NCBI RefSeq assembly: GCF_001296045.1
Contig: NZ_LJHS01000037.1
Span: forward strand, 1 to 64,000
DNA: 64,000 nt
Reading direction: 5' to 3'
DNA from: Rhizobium sp. AAP43
GTDB lineage: Bacteria; Pseudomonadota; Alphaproteobacteria; Rhizobiales; Rhizobiaceae
How positions within the stretch are numbered: the stretch's first letter is position 1; every line of letters begins with the position of its first letter. A program made the translations under genes and the position numbers. This document shows positions 43,163 to 51,641 of the stretch, in pieces. The notes beneath the pieces are model-generated. The model was not told the DNA's origin and ran no database searches. It was given only the letters and a program-made list of their open reading frames with translations.

Positions 43163-43430
43163 GCTCGTTCTCCTTTCATCAAGAAAGATCGAGAGGGATG
43201 AGGGGGTTCATCTCACCCTGCCCCTGTCCCAAGGGGCCCGGCACAGCCCGGTTCATGTCGCGGATGGATGGCCACGGACCGGGATCACTTGCGCCTTTCT
43301 CAAACGCTCCCGTTTCATGGATCAGCCCGTGAAACGGGGTATGCACTATCAAGAATATCCGAATTTTCCGAACTATGTGGCGAATCGCCTGATCTGGCCA
43401 TCCGCCTTGATCGAGGAAGCCATAGGTTAG

Positions 43431-43446
43431 TTAACAGCCTGCTAAC
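43431..43446. promoter_or_regulatory. CtrA-like box upstream of the DUF2336 gene
   Basis: TTAACAGCCTGCTAAC reads as TTAA-N7-CTAA, one base from the TTAA-N7-TTAA consensus of the alphaproteobacterial cell-cycle regulator CtrA. It lies 52 bp upstream of the gene start. A single match to a short motif, so low weight. Confidence 0.35.
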
Positions 43447-43497
43447 AATTTCGTTCTAAAGTGAGGCGTATCTGTATTGCGTTGGAGTGCGTGGCTC

Positions 43498-44700
43498 GTG
43501 AGCGAAGAATTCAGGGAACTGGAACGGCCGAGCCGCGCGCGGAACAAGGATGTCGTTCTCATGGCCACGGTCACGAGTTTTCAGGCGCTTTCCCACCCGG
43601 CCAAATCCGAGCTTCGCCAATTTGCCGAGCTGTTCCAGCCACTGTTTGCCGGCTCCTCGCTCGAGGCCCGGCGCGACGCGGTGGCGGCCCTTTCGCAAAG
43701 CCCCAATCTGCCGCTCTCCATTGCCGCCTTCATCGCCTCGCAGCCGATCGCAATTGCCGCGCCCTTCCTCGCCTCTTCGCCCGCCCTTTCCGATGACCTG
43801 CTGATCATGATCGCCCGCACGCAAGGGGCAGACCATGCGCGCGCCATCGTCAAGCGCGACAAGCTCTCGCCGACCGTCATCGACACGCTGGTCGGGCTTC
43901 GCCACAGCGAGGGCAAGCGCCCCGAGCAGCCGGCAGCCGAGATGGCGCAGGCGACGACATCCGAACCGGCCGGCCGCGCTGCCGCCGCACCACTGCCGGG
44001 CGTTCGCCGGACCGAGATTGTCACTCCGGACGGTGCGCAGGCGTCTGTCGACACCGACCGGCTGGGGCGCGAAGAGGCGCTGCGCCAGACGATCAAGACG
44101 CTGGCCAGGCGCGACCTGCCCGAGAGCCAAGACCGGCTGGGCCGCTTTTCGATTGGTGCGGTGCAGGCCGCCCTTCTCGTGCGTTTTGCCCGCAGCCATG
44201 AAGGCGGGCTGTTCTGCACGACGCTTGCCGATGTGCTCTCGTCCAGTCGCTGGCTTGCCGAGCGCATCCTGATCGACATTTCCGGCCGTCAGCTCGCCAC
44301 CACGCTGGTCGGCGTCGGCATGGAGACGGCCGATGCCGTGTTCGTTCTGAAGGCCCTTTATCCGCATCTTGCCCGCATGGCGAAACGGGACGATGGCCAG
44401 CAGGACGGGGCGGCGAACGGGGCGGATAGCCGCGCCGTGCGGCTGATTGCCGATATCGAGCCCGGCCAGGCGGAGGCCCGCATCGACAGCTGGCTTCGGG
44501 CCGACCGCTACACCTTTGGCGAACCGCTCGCCACAGCCGACCGTTTTCCGGCAACGGAGCGGGTGGCGGCCAATGGCGGGAACGTCACCGGCGAGGCCGG
44601 CCTGCCGGCATCCTTGTCCGGCCACGGCCCGTCGCATGGCAATCGCCGCCCCGTTGGCGACGACCATGGCCGCCAGGTGCTGCGCGCCCGCAAGCGCTAA
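43498..44700 (+). CDS. DUF2336-domain protein
   Basis: 400 residues from a GTG (VSEEFRELERPSRARNKDVVLMATVTSFQAL). The N-terminal DUF2336 helical-repeat region is SELRQFAELFQPLFAGSSLEARRDAVAALSQSPNLPLSIAAFIASQPIAIAAPFLASSPALSDDLLIMIARTQG..., a HEAT-like array. A linker with disordered Ala/Pro sequence joins it to a second helical region (RFSIGAVQAALLVRFARSHEGGLFCTTLADVL). Function unknown, common in Alphaproteobacteria. GGAG lies 12 nt before the GTG. A CtrA-like box lies just upstream. Confidence 0.85.
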   Translation: MSEEFRELERPSRARNKDVVLMATVTSFQALSHPAKSELRQFAELFQPLFAGSSLEARRDAVAALSQSPNLPLSIAAFIASQPIAIAAPFLASSPALSDDLLIMIARTQGADHARAIVKRDKLSPTVIDTLVGLRHSEGKRPEQPAAEMAQATTSEPAGRAAAAPLPGVRRTEIVTPDGAQASVDTDRLGREEALRQTIKTLARRDLPESQDRLGRFSIGAVQAALLVRFARSHEGGLFCTTLADVLSSSRWLAERILIDISGRQLATTLVGVGMETADAVFVLKALYPHLARMAKRDDGQQDGAANGADSRAVRLIADIEPGQAEARIDSWLRADRYTFGEPLATADRFPATERVAANGGNVTGEAGLPASLSGHGPSHGNRRPVGDDHGRQVLRARKR

Positions 44701-44715
44701 GGGCTTCGCGCCGCG

Positions 44716-45063
44716 TCACTTTGCGGTGGGCGCCAGGTCCAGATAAGTGCCGATCGCATCGACCTCGATTTCGACCAGCCAGAGATCACTGTCGAACTTC
44801 ATTTCCCGCGCAATCACATCAGCGACCGCCTCCGGTTCGGCGCGGGATAGCCGCTCCTCGAACAACCGGTCGTCACGCGCCTCAGTCTCAATCATCGCCT
44901 GGGGTGCCGGGCCATATAGCGTCTCCAACCCATCGCGAAACCGCTGGCGCACGAAAATCGCGCCGGAGGCTTCCGCGCCCTTGTGGACGACGGCAGCATA
45001 TCCGCCATCGGAAAAGACGCGGCGGGTGAGAGCGGAGACGAGGATATCGGAACGGATGCGCAT
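44716..45063 (-). CDS. DUF1491-family protein
   Basis: 115 residues: MRIRSDILVSALTRRVFSDGGYAAVVHKGAEASGAIFVRQRFRDGLETLYGPAPQAMIETEARDDRLFEERLSRAEPEAVADVIAREMKFDSDLWLVEIEVD, the full DUF1491 signature. Start chosen to match the family; an ATG six codons upstream is possible. Convergent with the DUF2336 gene, 15 nt apart. Function unknown; widely conserved in Alphaproteobacteria. Confidence 0.9.
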   Translation of the reverse strand: MRIRSDILVSALTRRVFSDGGYAAVVHKGAEASGAIFVRQRFRDGLETLYGPAPQAMIETEARDDRLFEERLSRAEPEAVADVIAREMKFDSDLWLVEIEVDAIGTYLDLAPTAK

Positions 45064-45129
45064 ACGGGTTTTGTAGGGCATGCCAGGTGGGAGGGGAAGT
45101 GGGGTGTGGGGTGACGCGACCGCACCGAC

Positions 45130-45172
45130 AATGCATTTGCATTGCCCGTTGCCAGGACAATGCAAATGCATT
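45130..45172 (+). promoter_or_regulatory. Operator of the PrlF/YhaV operon
   Basis: A perfect 15-bp inverted repeat AATGCATTTGCATTG (45130-45144) / CAATGCAAATGCATT (45158-45172) with a 13-bp centre. Each arm is itself nearly palindromic, so two AbrB-type dimers could bind. It lies 28 bp upstream of the antitoxin start and also between it and the divergent DUF1491 gene. Confidence 0.8.
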
Positions 45173-45199
45173 ATCTACAGATCATCTAGGAGATCCGAC

Positions 45200-45520
45200 A
45201 TGGGTGCAAAACCGACATTTTCCGTGGATGCCACGATCACCGCGCGTGGCCAGACCACTGTTCCCTCTGCAATTCGCAAGATGCTGGGCGTCGAACAAGG
45301 TCACATCACGTTTACAGGCATGTCCGATGGCACTGTCATCATCGAGCCCAAAGTCGACAAAAGCCATGTCGATCCGGCCATCGGCGCTTTCCTGCAGTTT
45401 CTGGAAAAGGATATTGCCAAGGGCAATGTCGTACCACTTCAGCAGACCCTGCTCGACGAGCTCGACGACTTGCTGGGCGACGCTGACGTCGACATGGACG
45501 CGCCTCTTTCCGATGACTGA
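45200..45520 (+). CDS. prlF: PrlF-type antitoxin (AbrB/SpoVT fold)
   Basis: 106 residues. N-terminal swapped-hairpin AbrB domain FSVDATITARGQTTVPSAIRKMLGVEQGHITFTGMSDGTVIIEP (residues 7-50), then a C-terminal toxin-binding part DPAIGAFLQFLEKDIAKGNVVPLQQTLLDELDDLLGDADVDMDAPL, as in PrlF/SohA. The ATG has AGGAG 7 nt upstream. It overlaps the YhaV toxin gene by 8 nt and should repress the operon at the inverted repeat upstream. Confidence 0.93.
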   Translation: MGAKPTFSVDATITARGQTTVPSAIRKMLGVEQGHITFTGMSDGTVIIEPKVDKSHVDPAIGAFLQFLEKDIAKGNVVPLQQTLLDELDDLLGDADVDMDAPLSDD

Positions 45521-46004
45521 CGTCAAGATAAACGGATGGACCATTTATCTGCACCCACTTTTCATCACGGCATTGCGCAGCTTGATGGACGAAGTCCGGC
45601 ACCAGCGCGCGGCAGACCCTGAAAACTATAAGCAAAAACAGGCTTTCAAGCGTCTTGCCGCAACGAGAAAAATGGCATTCATCGATATTCCTTCAGATCC
45701 GACAGATGCCAAGTTCCGGCAGGGCGACACGCTGGGTGACAGCTACAAGCACTGGTTCCGTGGCAAATATCTGCAGCAGTTTCGCCTCTTTTTTCGCTAC
45801 CACGAAAAAGAGAAGGTGATCGTGCTGGCATGGGTCAATGACGACGACACCAAGCGGGCCTATGGCAGCAAGACCGATGCCTACAAGGTCTTTTCAAAAA
45901 TGCTGAACGACGGCAATCCACCCGACAACTGGGCTCAGCTGGTCGAAACGAGCCGAACGGCCACAGACAAGGCTGGAGACCTCGTCTCCACCGGCAAGCC
46001 CTAG
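45513..46004 (+). CDS. yhaV: YhaV-type toxin (RelE-fold ribonuclease)
   Basis: 163 residues. Family motifs: INGWTIYLHPLFITALRSLMDEV, KRLAATRKMAFIDIPSDPTDAKFRQGDTLGDSYKHWFRGKYLQQFRLFFRYHEKEKVIVLAWVNDDDTKRAYGSKTDAYKVFSKMLNDGNPPDNW. YhaV is a translation-dependent mRNA/rRNA endonuclease; the conserved FRLFFRY and WVNDDDTKRAYG region is intact. It begins within the last codons of prlF (8-nt overlap). Confidence 0.93.
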   Translation: MTDVKINGWTIYLHPLFITALRSLMDEVRHQRAADPENYKQKQAFKRLAATRKMAFIDIPSDPTDAKFRQGDTLGDSYKHWFRGKYLQQFRLFFRYHEKEKVIVLAWVNDDDTKRAYGSKTDAYKVFSKMLNDGNPPDNWAQLVETSRTATDKAGDLVSTGKP

Positions 46005-46023
46005 GATTGTGATTTCCCACATC

Positions 46024-46062
46024 GTCCGACGCCGAAGCGATCTCGCTTCGGCTGGAAATGCT
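46024..46062. repeat. Intergenic repeat, family E
   Basis: gtccgacgccgaagcgatct followed by cgcttcggctggaaatgctc, the same core as at 54315-54360 and (inverted) at 1408-1454. It lies 20 nt after the yhaV stop codon. The intergenic stretch to the next gene (46226) shows nothing else. Confidence 0.75.
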
Positions 46063-46225
46063 CCAGCACATCTGAAGCTTGACGGGTTGAACGCTCATGC
46101 TGGCATTCCCTGCCCACGGTAATGGGCAACCTCGATCTCATCGACCCGCTTACACGTCGCCGCGATGTCAAAACGGCCCTGCTATCGCAGGCACCTCAGG
46201 TGCGGGGAATGTTGCCGATCCTCCC

Positions 46226-47722
46226 TCACACCTTCACCGCCAGCCGCAGGCCGCCCCAGTGGCGGCCGTTGATGGTGATGGGGGCGGAGATGTCTTTCAT
46301 CAGGACGAAATTGCCGCCGCCCATGTCGCGGCGGTAGGTCTGGACGAGGAAGGGGGCGGTGGAGCGGCCGGCGGCAAGGCCGACGCGGTCGTTGAAGATG
46401 CGGCGATTGCGGCAGTTGGCGGTGTTCCACACCGTATCGCCGGGGCGCTGGGGACTTGAGAATTTCCGGTTATGGGTCGGCAGGTAGCCATTGTTGTCGA
46501 CCGCCGCGCAAAAGCCGATACGGTCGGAACTGGTGGCCACAGGTTCGAGAATGGCGGGCAGGACCTGATCGGTGAAATCGGTGAAGCCAGTCATCATCTG
46601 CACCGGATCGGTGCCCGGGATCGGGCGGTACTGGCGGTCAAAGAGATCGGCCATGCGGATGCGGCCGGTCTCGACGGCGCGCTCGAAAGTTTCGGAAATC
46701 CTGGCGGCGACCGAGACGGCAGTGTCGATCCAGTCGCTGTCGACGGTGCGGATGCCGGCGCTCGCGGTCAGCTGGACCAGCGTTTCCGAGAGGCCGACGA
46801 CCTTGTCGATGCGGGCGGCCGTTTCCTGCAGCTGGTGATCGGACTGGCGCACTTCGCCGGACATGGCATTCAGCGTCAAGACGAATTGCGCGCATTGGCG
46901 GTCGACCGTCTCGGTGGTGCTGGAGATCGACGAGGAGCTGTCGAGGATGCGGGTGATCACCTGCTCCATGGCGCTGAAAGACTGGTTCATCGCCTGCGAG
47001 GTCTGGCGCACATCGCGGGCGCTTTCCGTGGCTCCGCGGCCAGCTTCGGTCAGGCGGGAGATCTTCTGGCGCAGCTCATTCAGCGTCTGCTGGATGGCGC
47101 CGGTGGCCTGCGAGGTCTGCAGCGCCAGCGCCCGGACTTCGGCTGCGACGACGGCAAAACCCTTGCCGGCCTCCCCTGCCCGCGCCGCTTCGATCGCCGC
47201 ATTGAGGGCGAGAAGATTGGTCTGGCGGGCAATGGTGCCGATCTCCTCGGCGACCTTGTCGACCTCGGACAGCGAGCGGGCAAAGGTGCCGATCTCCGTG
47301 CCGATTTCCTCCGATGTCGAGACCATGTGATCGATCTTGCCGACGGCGCCGGTCAGGCGCGTGGCGCTGTCGCCCAACATGCGGCGGGCTTCGCCTGCGG
47401 TCTCATCCGTCTCGCGCAGGGCCGCGGCCACGGTGCGGTTGTTTTCGGAAATGGTGATTGCGGTGCGGGTGATTTCATCAAACGTGCTGGCATGGCTGCG
47501 CGAGACCTGCGCCACATCCTGGATCGCGCCGCCGATATCGACAATATCGATGCCGAGGCTGGAGGCCTCCTTCGCCAGGCGCTGGACAATGTCGCGCAGC
47601 GCGGCAGCATCAACTTCCAATGGCACCGGGGACCATTCAACCGTGTGATCCGGGACTTGCGGCGCCAGCGGGTCATGGCCCCGATCCCGGTCATCCGCCA
47701 CATGATGCAAGGCGACGTTCAT
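46226..47722 (-). CDS. Soluble methyl-accepting chemotaxis protein with C-terminal sensor region
   Basis: 498 residues; no membrane segment. The MCP coiled coil occupies the first about 330 residues, with the signalling tip [53 protein letters not shown] separate C-terminal region (about 350-498) has [114 protein letters not shown], a Cache-like cytoplasmic sensor placed after the signalling domain. The start follows AGGAGG with 6-nt spacing. Confidence 0.9.
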   Translation of the reverse strand: MNVALHHVADDRDRGHDPLAPQVPDHTVEWSPVPLEVDAAALRDIVQRLAKEASSLGIDIVDIGGAIQDVAQVSRSHASTFDEITRTAITISENNRTVAAALRETDETAGEARRMLGDSATRLTGAVGKIDHMVSTSEEIGTEIGTFARSLSEVDKVAEEIGTIARQTNLLALNAAIEAARAGEAGKGFAVVAAEVRALALQTSQATGAIQQTLNELRQKISRLTEAGRGATESARDVRQTSQAMNQSFSAMEQVITRILDSSSSISSTTETVDRQCAQFVLTLNAMSGEVRQSDHQLQETAARIDKVVGLSETLVQLTASAGIRTVDSDWIDTAVSVAARISETFERAVETGRIRMADLFDRQYRPIPGTDPVQMMTGFTDFTDQVLPAILEPVATSSDRIGFCAAVDNNGYLPTHNRKFSSPQRPGDTVWNTANCRNRRIFNDRVGLAAGRSTAPFLVQTYRRDMGGGNFVLMKDISAPITINGRHWGGLRLAVKV

Positions 47723-47856
47723 GAGCATCCTCCTGATGCCAAGTCGCGACAATAGGACCCTAGAGTCGCGCTTCGGCATTACCCAAACGGGGATGGTAGG
47801 CGTGCATGCTTAAAGAAGCATTTATTATGCAAAGCTAAAAAACAGTAAACCGGAGG

Positions 47857-48921
47857 TCACAAGGCGCCGATGTCGCGGAGCTTCTTGAGCACGGCCTGGC
47901 TGGGTTCGCCGGTGATCGGCAGCTGGTAGTGGCGCTCGAAACGGCGGATGGCGGTGCGCGTTTCCTCGCCCGGCATGCCATCGATGGTGACATCCTTATA
48001 GGCCATGTTGGACAGGCCGCGCTGGATTTCCATGACGAGGCCCGGATCGTAACTGGCCTGGCTGATCGGCGGCGTCTGGGCGGGGGCCGATGCCTCCCCC
48101 GTGACGGCACGCGGCGGCACGGGCGCGGCAACCAGGGCTGTCGACGGTTTGGTTTCGGCCGGTGCTGTCACTGCGGCCGGCTGCACGGCGGCGGCGGGCT
48201 TTGGCTCGGCGGCGGACCTGGGCTCAGCGGCGGACTTGGGCTCGGCGGTGACGGGGCGGCGCGGCGGGTTGGTGACGATTGTCGTCTGCGCCTTGCGGAT
48301 GGCGGCGGCCACCGGATCCGTGTCGGCTTCAAGACCGGTGAGATCGGACGGACGCTGGGCGGGGACTGCGGCGGTAAAGCCGGTTTCGAGTTCCAGCGCT
48401 GCCATCAGTTCCGGGCTGACGAGGCCGTTTGCCTCCATGCCGGCGGATTTCTGGAAGAGCGCAATGGCGGTTTCGGTGCGCGGGCCGATCACGCCGTCCG
48501 GCTCGCCATCATAAAGGCCGCGTGCGATGAGGGCCGCCTGGACGCGACGGATCACTTCCGCCGTCTGATCGGCTGCGGCTGGCAGTGCTTCGGCCCCCTC
48601 GCCTTCACGCTCGATGCGGAAGGTGGTGACATTGGCCGGGTCATGTTCGGTGAGCAGCGTGCTTTTCTGGGCACCGGCAAGGGCGGTGAAATCGCCGGCG
48701 TCACGGGTGCGCAGGAAGGGCGACGGATGCTGGCCGGGCTGATACCACAGGGCATTGGCGGCGACCGTGCCGAAGACGACGCCGAAGGTGGCGACGCCGC
48801 CAACGAGACGCGGATAACGAAGGGCAAGACGCCAAAGCGCGCCGCCGGCGGCCAAAACGAGGCCGAGAAGCCGGCTCCTGGCCGGCGTCTTCTCAGGCGA
48901 TTTTCGCTTTCGCTTCGTCAT
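47857..48921 (-). CDS. Membrane-anchored peptidoglycan-binding protein
   Basis: 354 residues. Basic N-terminus, one TM helix (VGGVATFGVVFGTVAANALWY, about 41-61), then two PG_binding_1 modules: VIRRVQAALIARGLYDGEPDGVIGPRTETAIALFQKSAGM (about 122-161) and VMEIQRGLSNMAYKDVTIDGMPGEETRTAIRRFERHYQLPITG at the C-terminus. They are separated by a long Ala/Pro-rich linker with KSAAEPRSAAEP repeats. The first 29 nt overlap the end of the kinase gene, so the two are co-translated. It probably anchors the cell wall near a signalling complex. Confidence 0.88.
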   Translation of the reverse strand: MTKRKRKSPEKTPARSRLLGLVLAAGGALWRLALRYPRLVGGVATFGVVFGTVAANALWYQPGQHPSPFLRTRDAGDFTALAGAQKSTLLTEHDPANVTTFRIEREGEGAEALPAAADQTAEVIRRVQAALIARGLYDGEPDGVIGPRTETAIALFQKSAGMEANGLVSPELMAALELETGFTAAVPAQRPSDLTGLEADTDPVAAAIRKAQTTIVTNPPRRPVTAEPKSAAEPRSAAEPKPAAAVQPAAVTAPAETKPSTALVAAPVPPRAVTGEASAPAQTPPISQASYDPGLVMEIQRGLSNMAYKDVTIDGMPGEETRTAIRRFERHYQLPITGEPSQAVLKKLRDIGAL

Positions 48922-50422
48922 TCCCGTCCGTTTTCCCGCTCTGGGCTCCCATCATGTCAGTCTTGGCCAGGCGCGGCGGGAACTCGACCATGGTCTCGTC
49001 TTCACCGGACAGCTGCACGGCGCCAGAGCCATCGAGCGGCAGGACGATCGTGGCGACCGTGCCTTCCCCGGGGCGGCTGGCGATGGAGAAGGTTCCACCA
49101 TGCAGGGCCGTCAGTCCCTTTACCAGCGAAAGGCCGAGACCGGAACCCTCATAGTTTCGGTTGAGATCATTCTGAATTTGCGTGAAGGGACGACCGAGCA
49201 TGGCTATCTTGTCAGCCGGGATGCCGATGCCGGTATCGCTGACAGACAGCACGACATTGGCGCCCTGGCGGGTGGCATCGATGGTGACGACGCCGCCTTC
49301 CTCGGTGAACTTGATGGCATTGCCGACGAGGTTGATCAGGATCTGGCGCAGCGCCCGCTCGTCGGCGACAATATCGCCCAGACCACGCGACAGGCGGCTG
49401 GTGAGCTTGACGCCCTTTTCGGCGGCCTGCAGCGATAGCATGCGTTCGCAGGCGATGACGGCGCCATCGACCTCGAAGCGCTCGAGCTGGAGTTCGTAGC
49501 GGCCGGCCTCGATCTTCGACATGTCGAGCATGGTGTTGACCACCGACAGAAGATGGGCGCCGGACTGGCGGATCAGCTGGACATATTCGCGCTGGCGATC
49601 GGTTTCGAGCTTGCCGAAATATTCGCCGGCGAGAATGTCGGAAAAGCCGAGAATGGCATTGAGCGGCGTGCGCAACTCATGGCTGACGGCGGCGAGAAAC
49701 CGGCTCTTGGTCTCATGCGCATCGATCGCCTCATGCTCCTTTTGGCGCATGGCATCGCGCATCTTCAACTCGCTCTCGATGTCGAGGATCTGCGCCTGGA
49801 CGGCCTGGAGCGTGCCATCGTCGCGGCGGATTGCCGTCATGTCCATGCGGACATTGAGGAACTGGGTCTGGGTCAGGCCGAGCACCGGACGATCGAGACG
49901 CAGATCGATGACGACGGCATCCGCCCCCTGGCGCAGGGCATCAAGGCTCTGGGCAAAGGCAAGGCGATCCGAAACATGGACATGTTCGACGAAGGGGCGC
50001 AACAGCGGCTCGCGCAGGAAGGCCAGATAGATCTCGCGATCCCGGCCGCCGGCGGCGCGCACCATGCCGGTGTGGTCGAGCGTCAGGAAGAGGCCCGGGC
50101 AGGCTTCATATCCATGGAAGGGATTGGGCATGTCCGGTTCACCCGCTGGCTTTTCCGGGGCTGTGAGGCGGCGTCCGGCGACAAGCGCGACGCAGGCGAG
50201 CATGAAGAGAGCCGAAGCGAGGCCGACACCGAGGGGAAGACCGGCCGCGAGGCCGAAGACGGAAGAGAAGAGAGCCGGCACAAAGACCACGGCCGGCAGG
50301 AAGCCGAGCGTCAGGCGACGCAGGATGACGATCTCGGCCTGGTCCATGGAGCGGCCGGCGGCCTGACGCGGCAGGCAGCGTGCTGCAATCCCGTCCAGCA
50401 GGGCAGCCATCTCATCCGACAT
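48893..50422 (-). CDS. divJ: Sensor histidine kinase, DivJ/PleC-like
   Basis: 509 residues. Two N-terminal TM helices (LGFLPAVVFVPALFSSVFG, LGVGLASALFMLACVALVA), a PAS-like region (about 115-220), and the HisKA domain FLAAVSHELRTPLNAILGFSDILAGEYFGKL with the phospho-accepting His. The HATPase_c domain has N (LINLVGNAIKF), G1 (SDTGIGI) and G2 (YEGSGLGLSLVKGL) boxes. Similarity to PleC/DivJ kinases and the neighbourhood of mucR and pha genes match my recollection of the Agrobacterium divJ locus, which would make it a DivK kinase controlling cell division; this is inference, and other PdhS-type kinases are alternatives. Confidence 0.8.
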   Translation of the reverse strand: MSDEMAALLDGIAARCLPRQAAGRSMDQAEIVILRRLTLGFLPAVVFVPALFSSVFGLAAGLPLGVGLASALFMLACVALVAGRRLTAPEKPAGEPDMPNPFHGYEACPGLFLTLDHTGMVRAAGGRDREIYLAFLREPLLRPFVEHVHVSDRLAFAQSLDALRQGADAVVIDLRLDRPVLGLTQTQFLNVRMDMTAIRRDDGTLQAVQAQILDIESELKMRDAMRQKEHEAIDAHETKSRFLAAVSHELRTPLNAILGFSDILAGEYFGKLETDRQREYVQLIRQSGAHLLSVVNTMLDMSKIEAGRYELQLERFEVDGAVIACERMLSLQAAEKGVKLTSRLSRGLGDIVADERALRQILINLVGNAIKFTEEGGVVTIDATRQGANVVLSVSDTGIGIPADKIAMLGRPFTQIQNDLNRNYEGSGLGLSLVKGLTALHGGTFSIASRPGEGTVATIVLPLDGSGAVQLSGEDETMVEFPPRLAKTDMMGAQSGKTDGNDEAKAKIA

Positions 50423-50592
50423 CTTACGCAATACAACCACGCCAGGATTCCGCGACCGGTTCACTTCACATTTCACAGCCGAAGATAGCGCCGGCGCGCT
50501 TAAAGAATAGATAAGGCGAGGCCCCGGAAACCGGCGGTTGGGGGGCATCTGACCCGATTCGGGACAGCGAAAAGGGCCTTTGCGGTTTATGG

Positions 50593-50607
50593 TTAACGGG
50601 GCGTAAC
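50593..50607. promoter_or_regulatory. CtrA-like box upstream of the DivJ-like kinase
   Basis: TTAACGGGGCGTAAC reads TTAA-N7-TAAC, close to the CtrA consensus. It lies about 170 bp upstream of the kinase start and about 290 bp before the DUF5330 gene. The rest of the 477-bp gap (50423-50899) shows AT-rich patches (ttaatatttga) but no gene. Confidence 0.3.
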
Positions 50608-50899
50608 TGCTGATTTTCCTAGAATTTTAGCGGTCGCGTTAATATTTGACCGAGGAGACGCCGCAGGAAAGCGGTGGATTTCCTGACCTCTGCCACAAAT
50701 ATGCTTAATCGCCGGCGGCAGATTGGTGCCTTGTCGCGCAGAGGTTGAGCGACAGTTTGCATTTTAATCAAATTCGCTTCGAATCCGACCGTCTTTTGAA
50801 AATCGATCTTCGCGAATCAGGGCTTAGGTAAAGGGCACAAGTTCGGGGCAAACCCGACGCCATCCGGAACAGACCGGAAAACAGGGTATTGGTGACGAC

Positions 50900-51388
50900 A
50901 TGTGGTTTCTGATCAAGGGAACGTTCTATTGCACGGTGACGCTGGTGGCGCTCTCGTTCCTGGCAGCGCCGCCGCATGAGGAAGCAGACGGCGGTTCGCG
51001 GCTGGAAATCGGCGATGCGTTTACCGCGGCTACCGGCGCCTATGAGTATGTCGCCTCGCTCTGCGTCGAGCGGCCCGAGGTCTGCGAAAAGGGCATGGAA
51101 ACCTTCCAGGCGATCGGCCAGCGGGCCCGCGAAGGCGCGCTGGTTGCCTATCAGATCCTCGACAAGCAGTTCACCGACACGGAAGAGAGCGAGAGCGCGA
51201 CAGCAGACGCCGCTCCGGTACGCGCCCCTGCCCGCACCAACGGCAGCATCGAGATCGTCAAGCCGAAGGTGACGCCGGCGGTGGCTGCCGCTGAATTCGA
51301 AGAGCCGATCACCACCGGCACCGTGGTGCCGAGCGCCCGACCGCGCAACCTGCCGCAACCCTATCGCAAGCCGAGCCAGACGCCCTGA
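50900..51388 (+). CDS. DUF5330-family membrane-anchored protein
   Basis: 162 residues: MWFLIKGTFYCTVTLVALSFLAAPP is a signal anchor, followed by DAFTAATGAYEYVASLCVERPEVCEKGMETFQAIGQRAREGALVAYQILDKQF, with two cysteines (about residues 56 and 63) that could form a disulfide. The C-terminal half is disordered and Pro-rich (ARTNGSIEIVKPKV...PYRKPSQTP). The conserved SLCxxRPExC core is the DUF5330 signature of Rhizobiales. Function unknown; divergent from the DivJ-like kinase. Confidence 0.85.
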   Translation: MWFLIKGTFYCTVTLVALSFLAAPPHEEADGGSRLEIGDAFTAATGAYEYVASLCVERPEVCEKGMETFQAIGQRAREGALVAYQILDKQFTDTEESESATADAAPVRAPARTNGSIEIVKPKVTPAVAAAEFEEPITTGTVVPSARPRNLPQPYRKPSQTP

Positions 51389-51444
51389 ACGGAGCCCTGA
51401 ACCTGACACACCGGCCCCTGACTTCAGAGCGGCCATAAAGAGAA

Positions 51445-51577
51445 TTTCGAAGGGCGCTCCCGCCCTTCCCCCGAGCTTGCATCCGGCTGGCCATAGCCGG
51501 ATGCCTGTCTGCCTGTACCAAACTGCTGATCGGCACATGCCGGGCCGCGAGGAGCAATCCTCGCGGCTATTTTTTTG
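51445..51577 (+). ncRNA. Predicted structured small RNA, copy 1 (intact)
   Basis: Three consecutive stem-loops with no reading frame: stem 1 GAAGGGCG / CGCCCTTC (51449-51468) with loop CTCC and a flanking anti-Shine-Dalgarno-like CCTTCCCCC; stem 2 GCATCCGGCT / AGCCGGATGC (51479-51504); and stem 3, a perfect 10-bp intrinsic terminator GCCGCGAGGA / TCCTCGCGGC (51544-51567) ending in TATTTTTTT. A single-stranded region between stems 2 and 3 contains CTGCCTGTACCAAACTG. The architecture is that of rhizobial trans-acting sRNAs. The 5' end is estimated; it might instead be the 3' UTR of the DUF5330 gene, which ends 57 nt upstream. Confidence 0.65.
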
Positions 51578-51641
51578 TCGGTGGGGATCACAGCGACAGG
51601 GCCGACGATCGGCGACCCCTGACTGCCGCGTTCCCTTTCTT

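Noticed and set aside
42850-43182. Alternative minus-strand frame of 110 residues overlapping the 71-residue gene
   Set aside because: Pro/Arg-rich, weaker start; the 71-residue frame has a strong ribosome-binding site.
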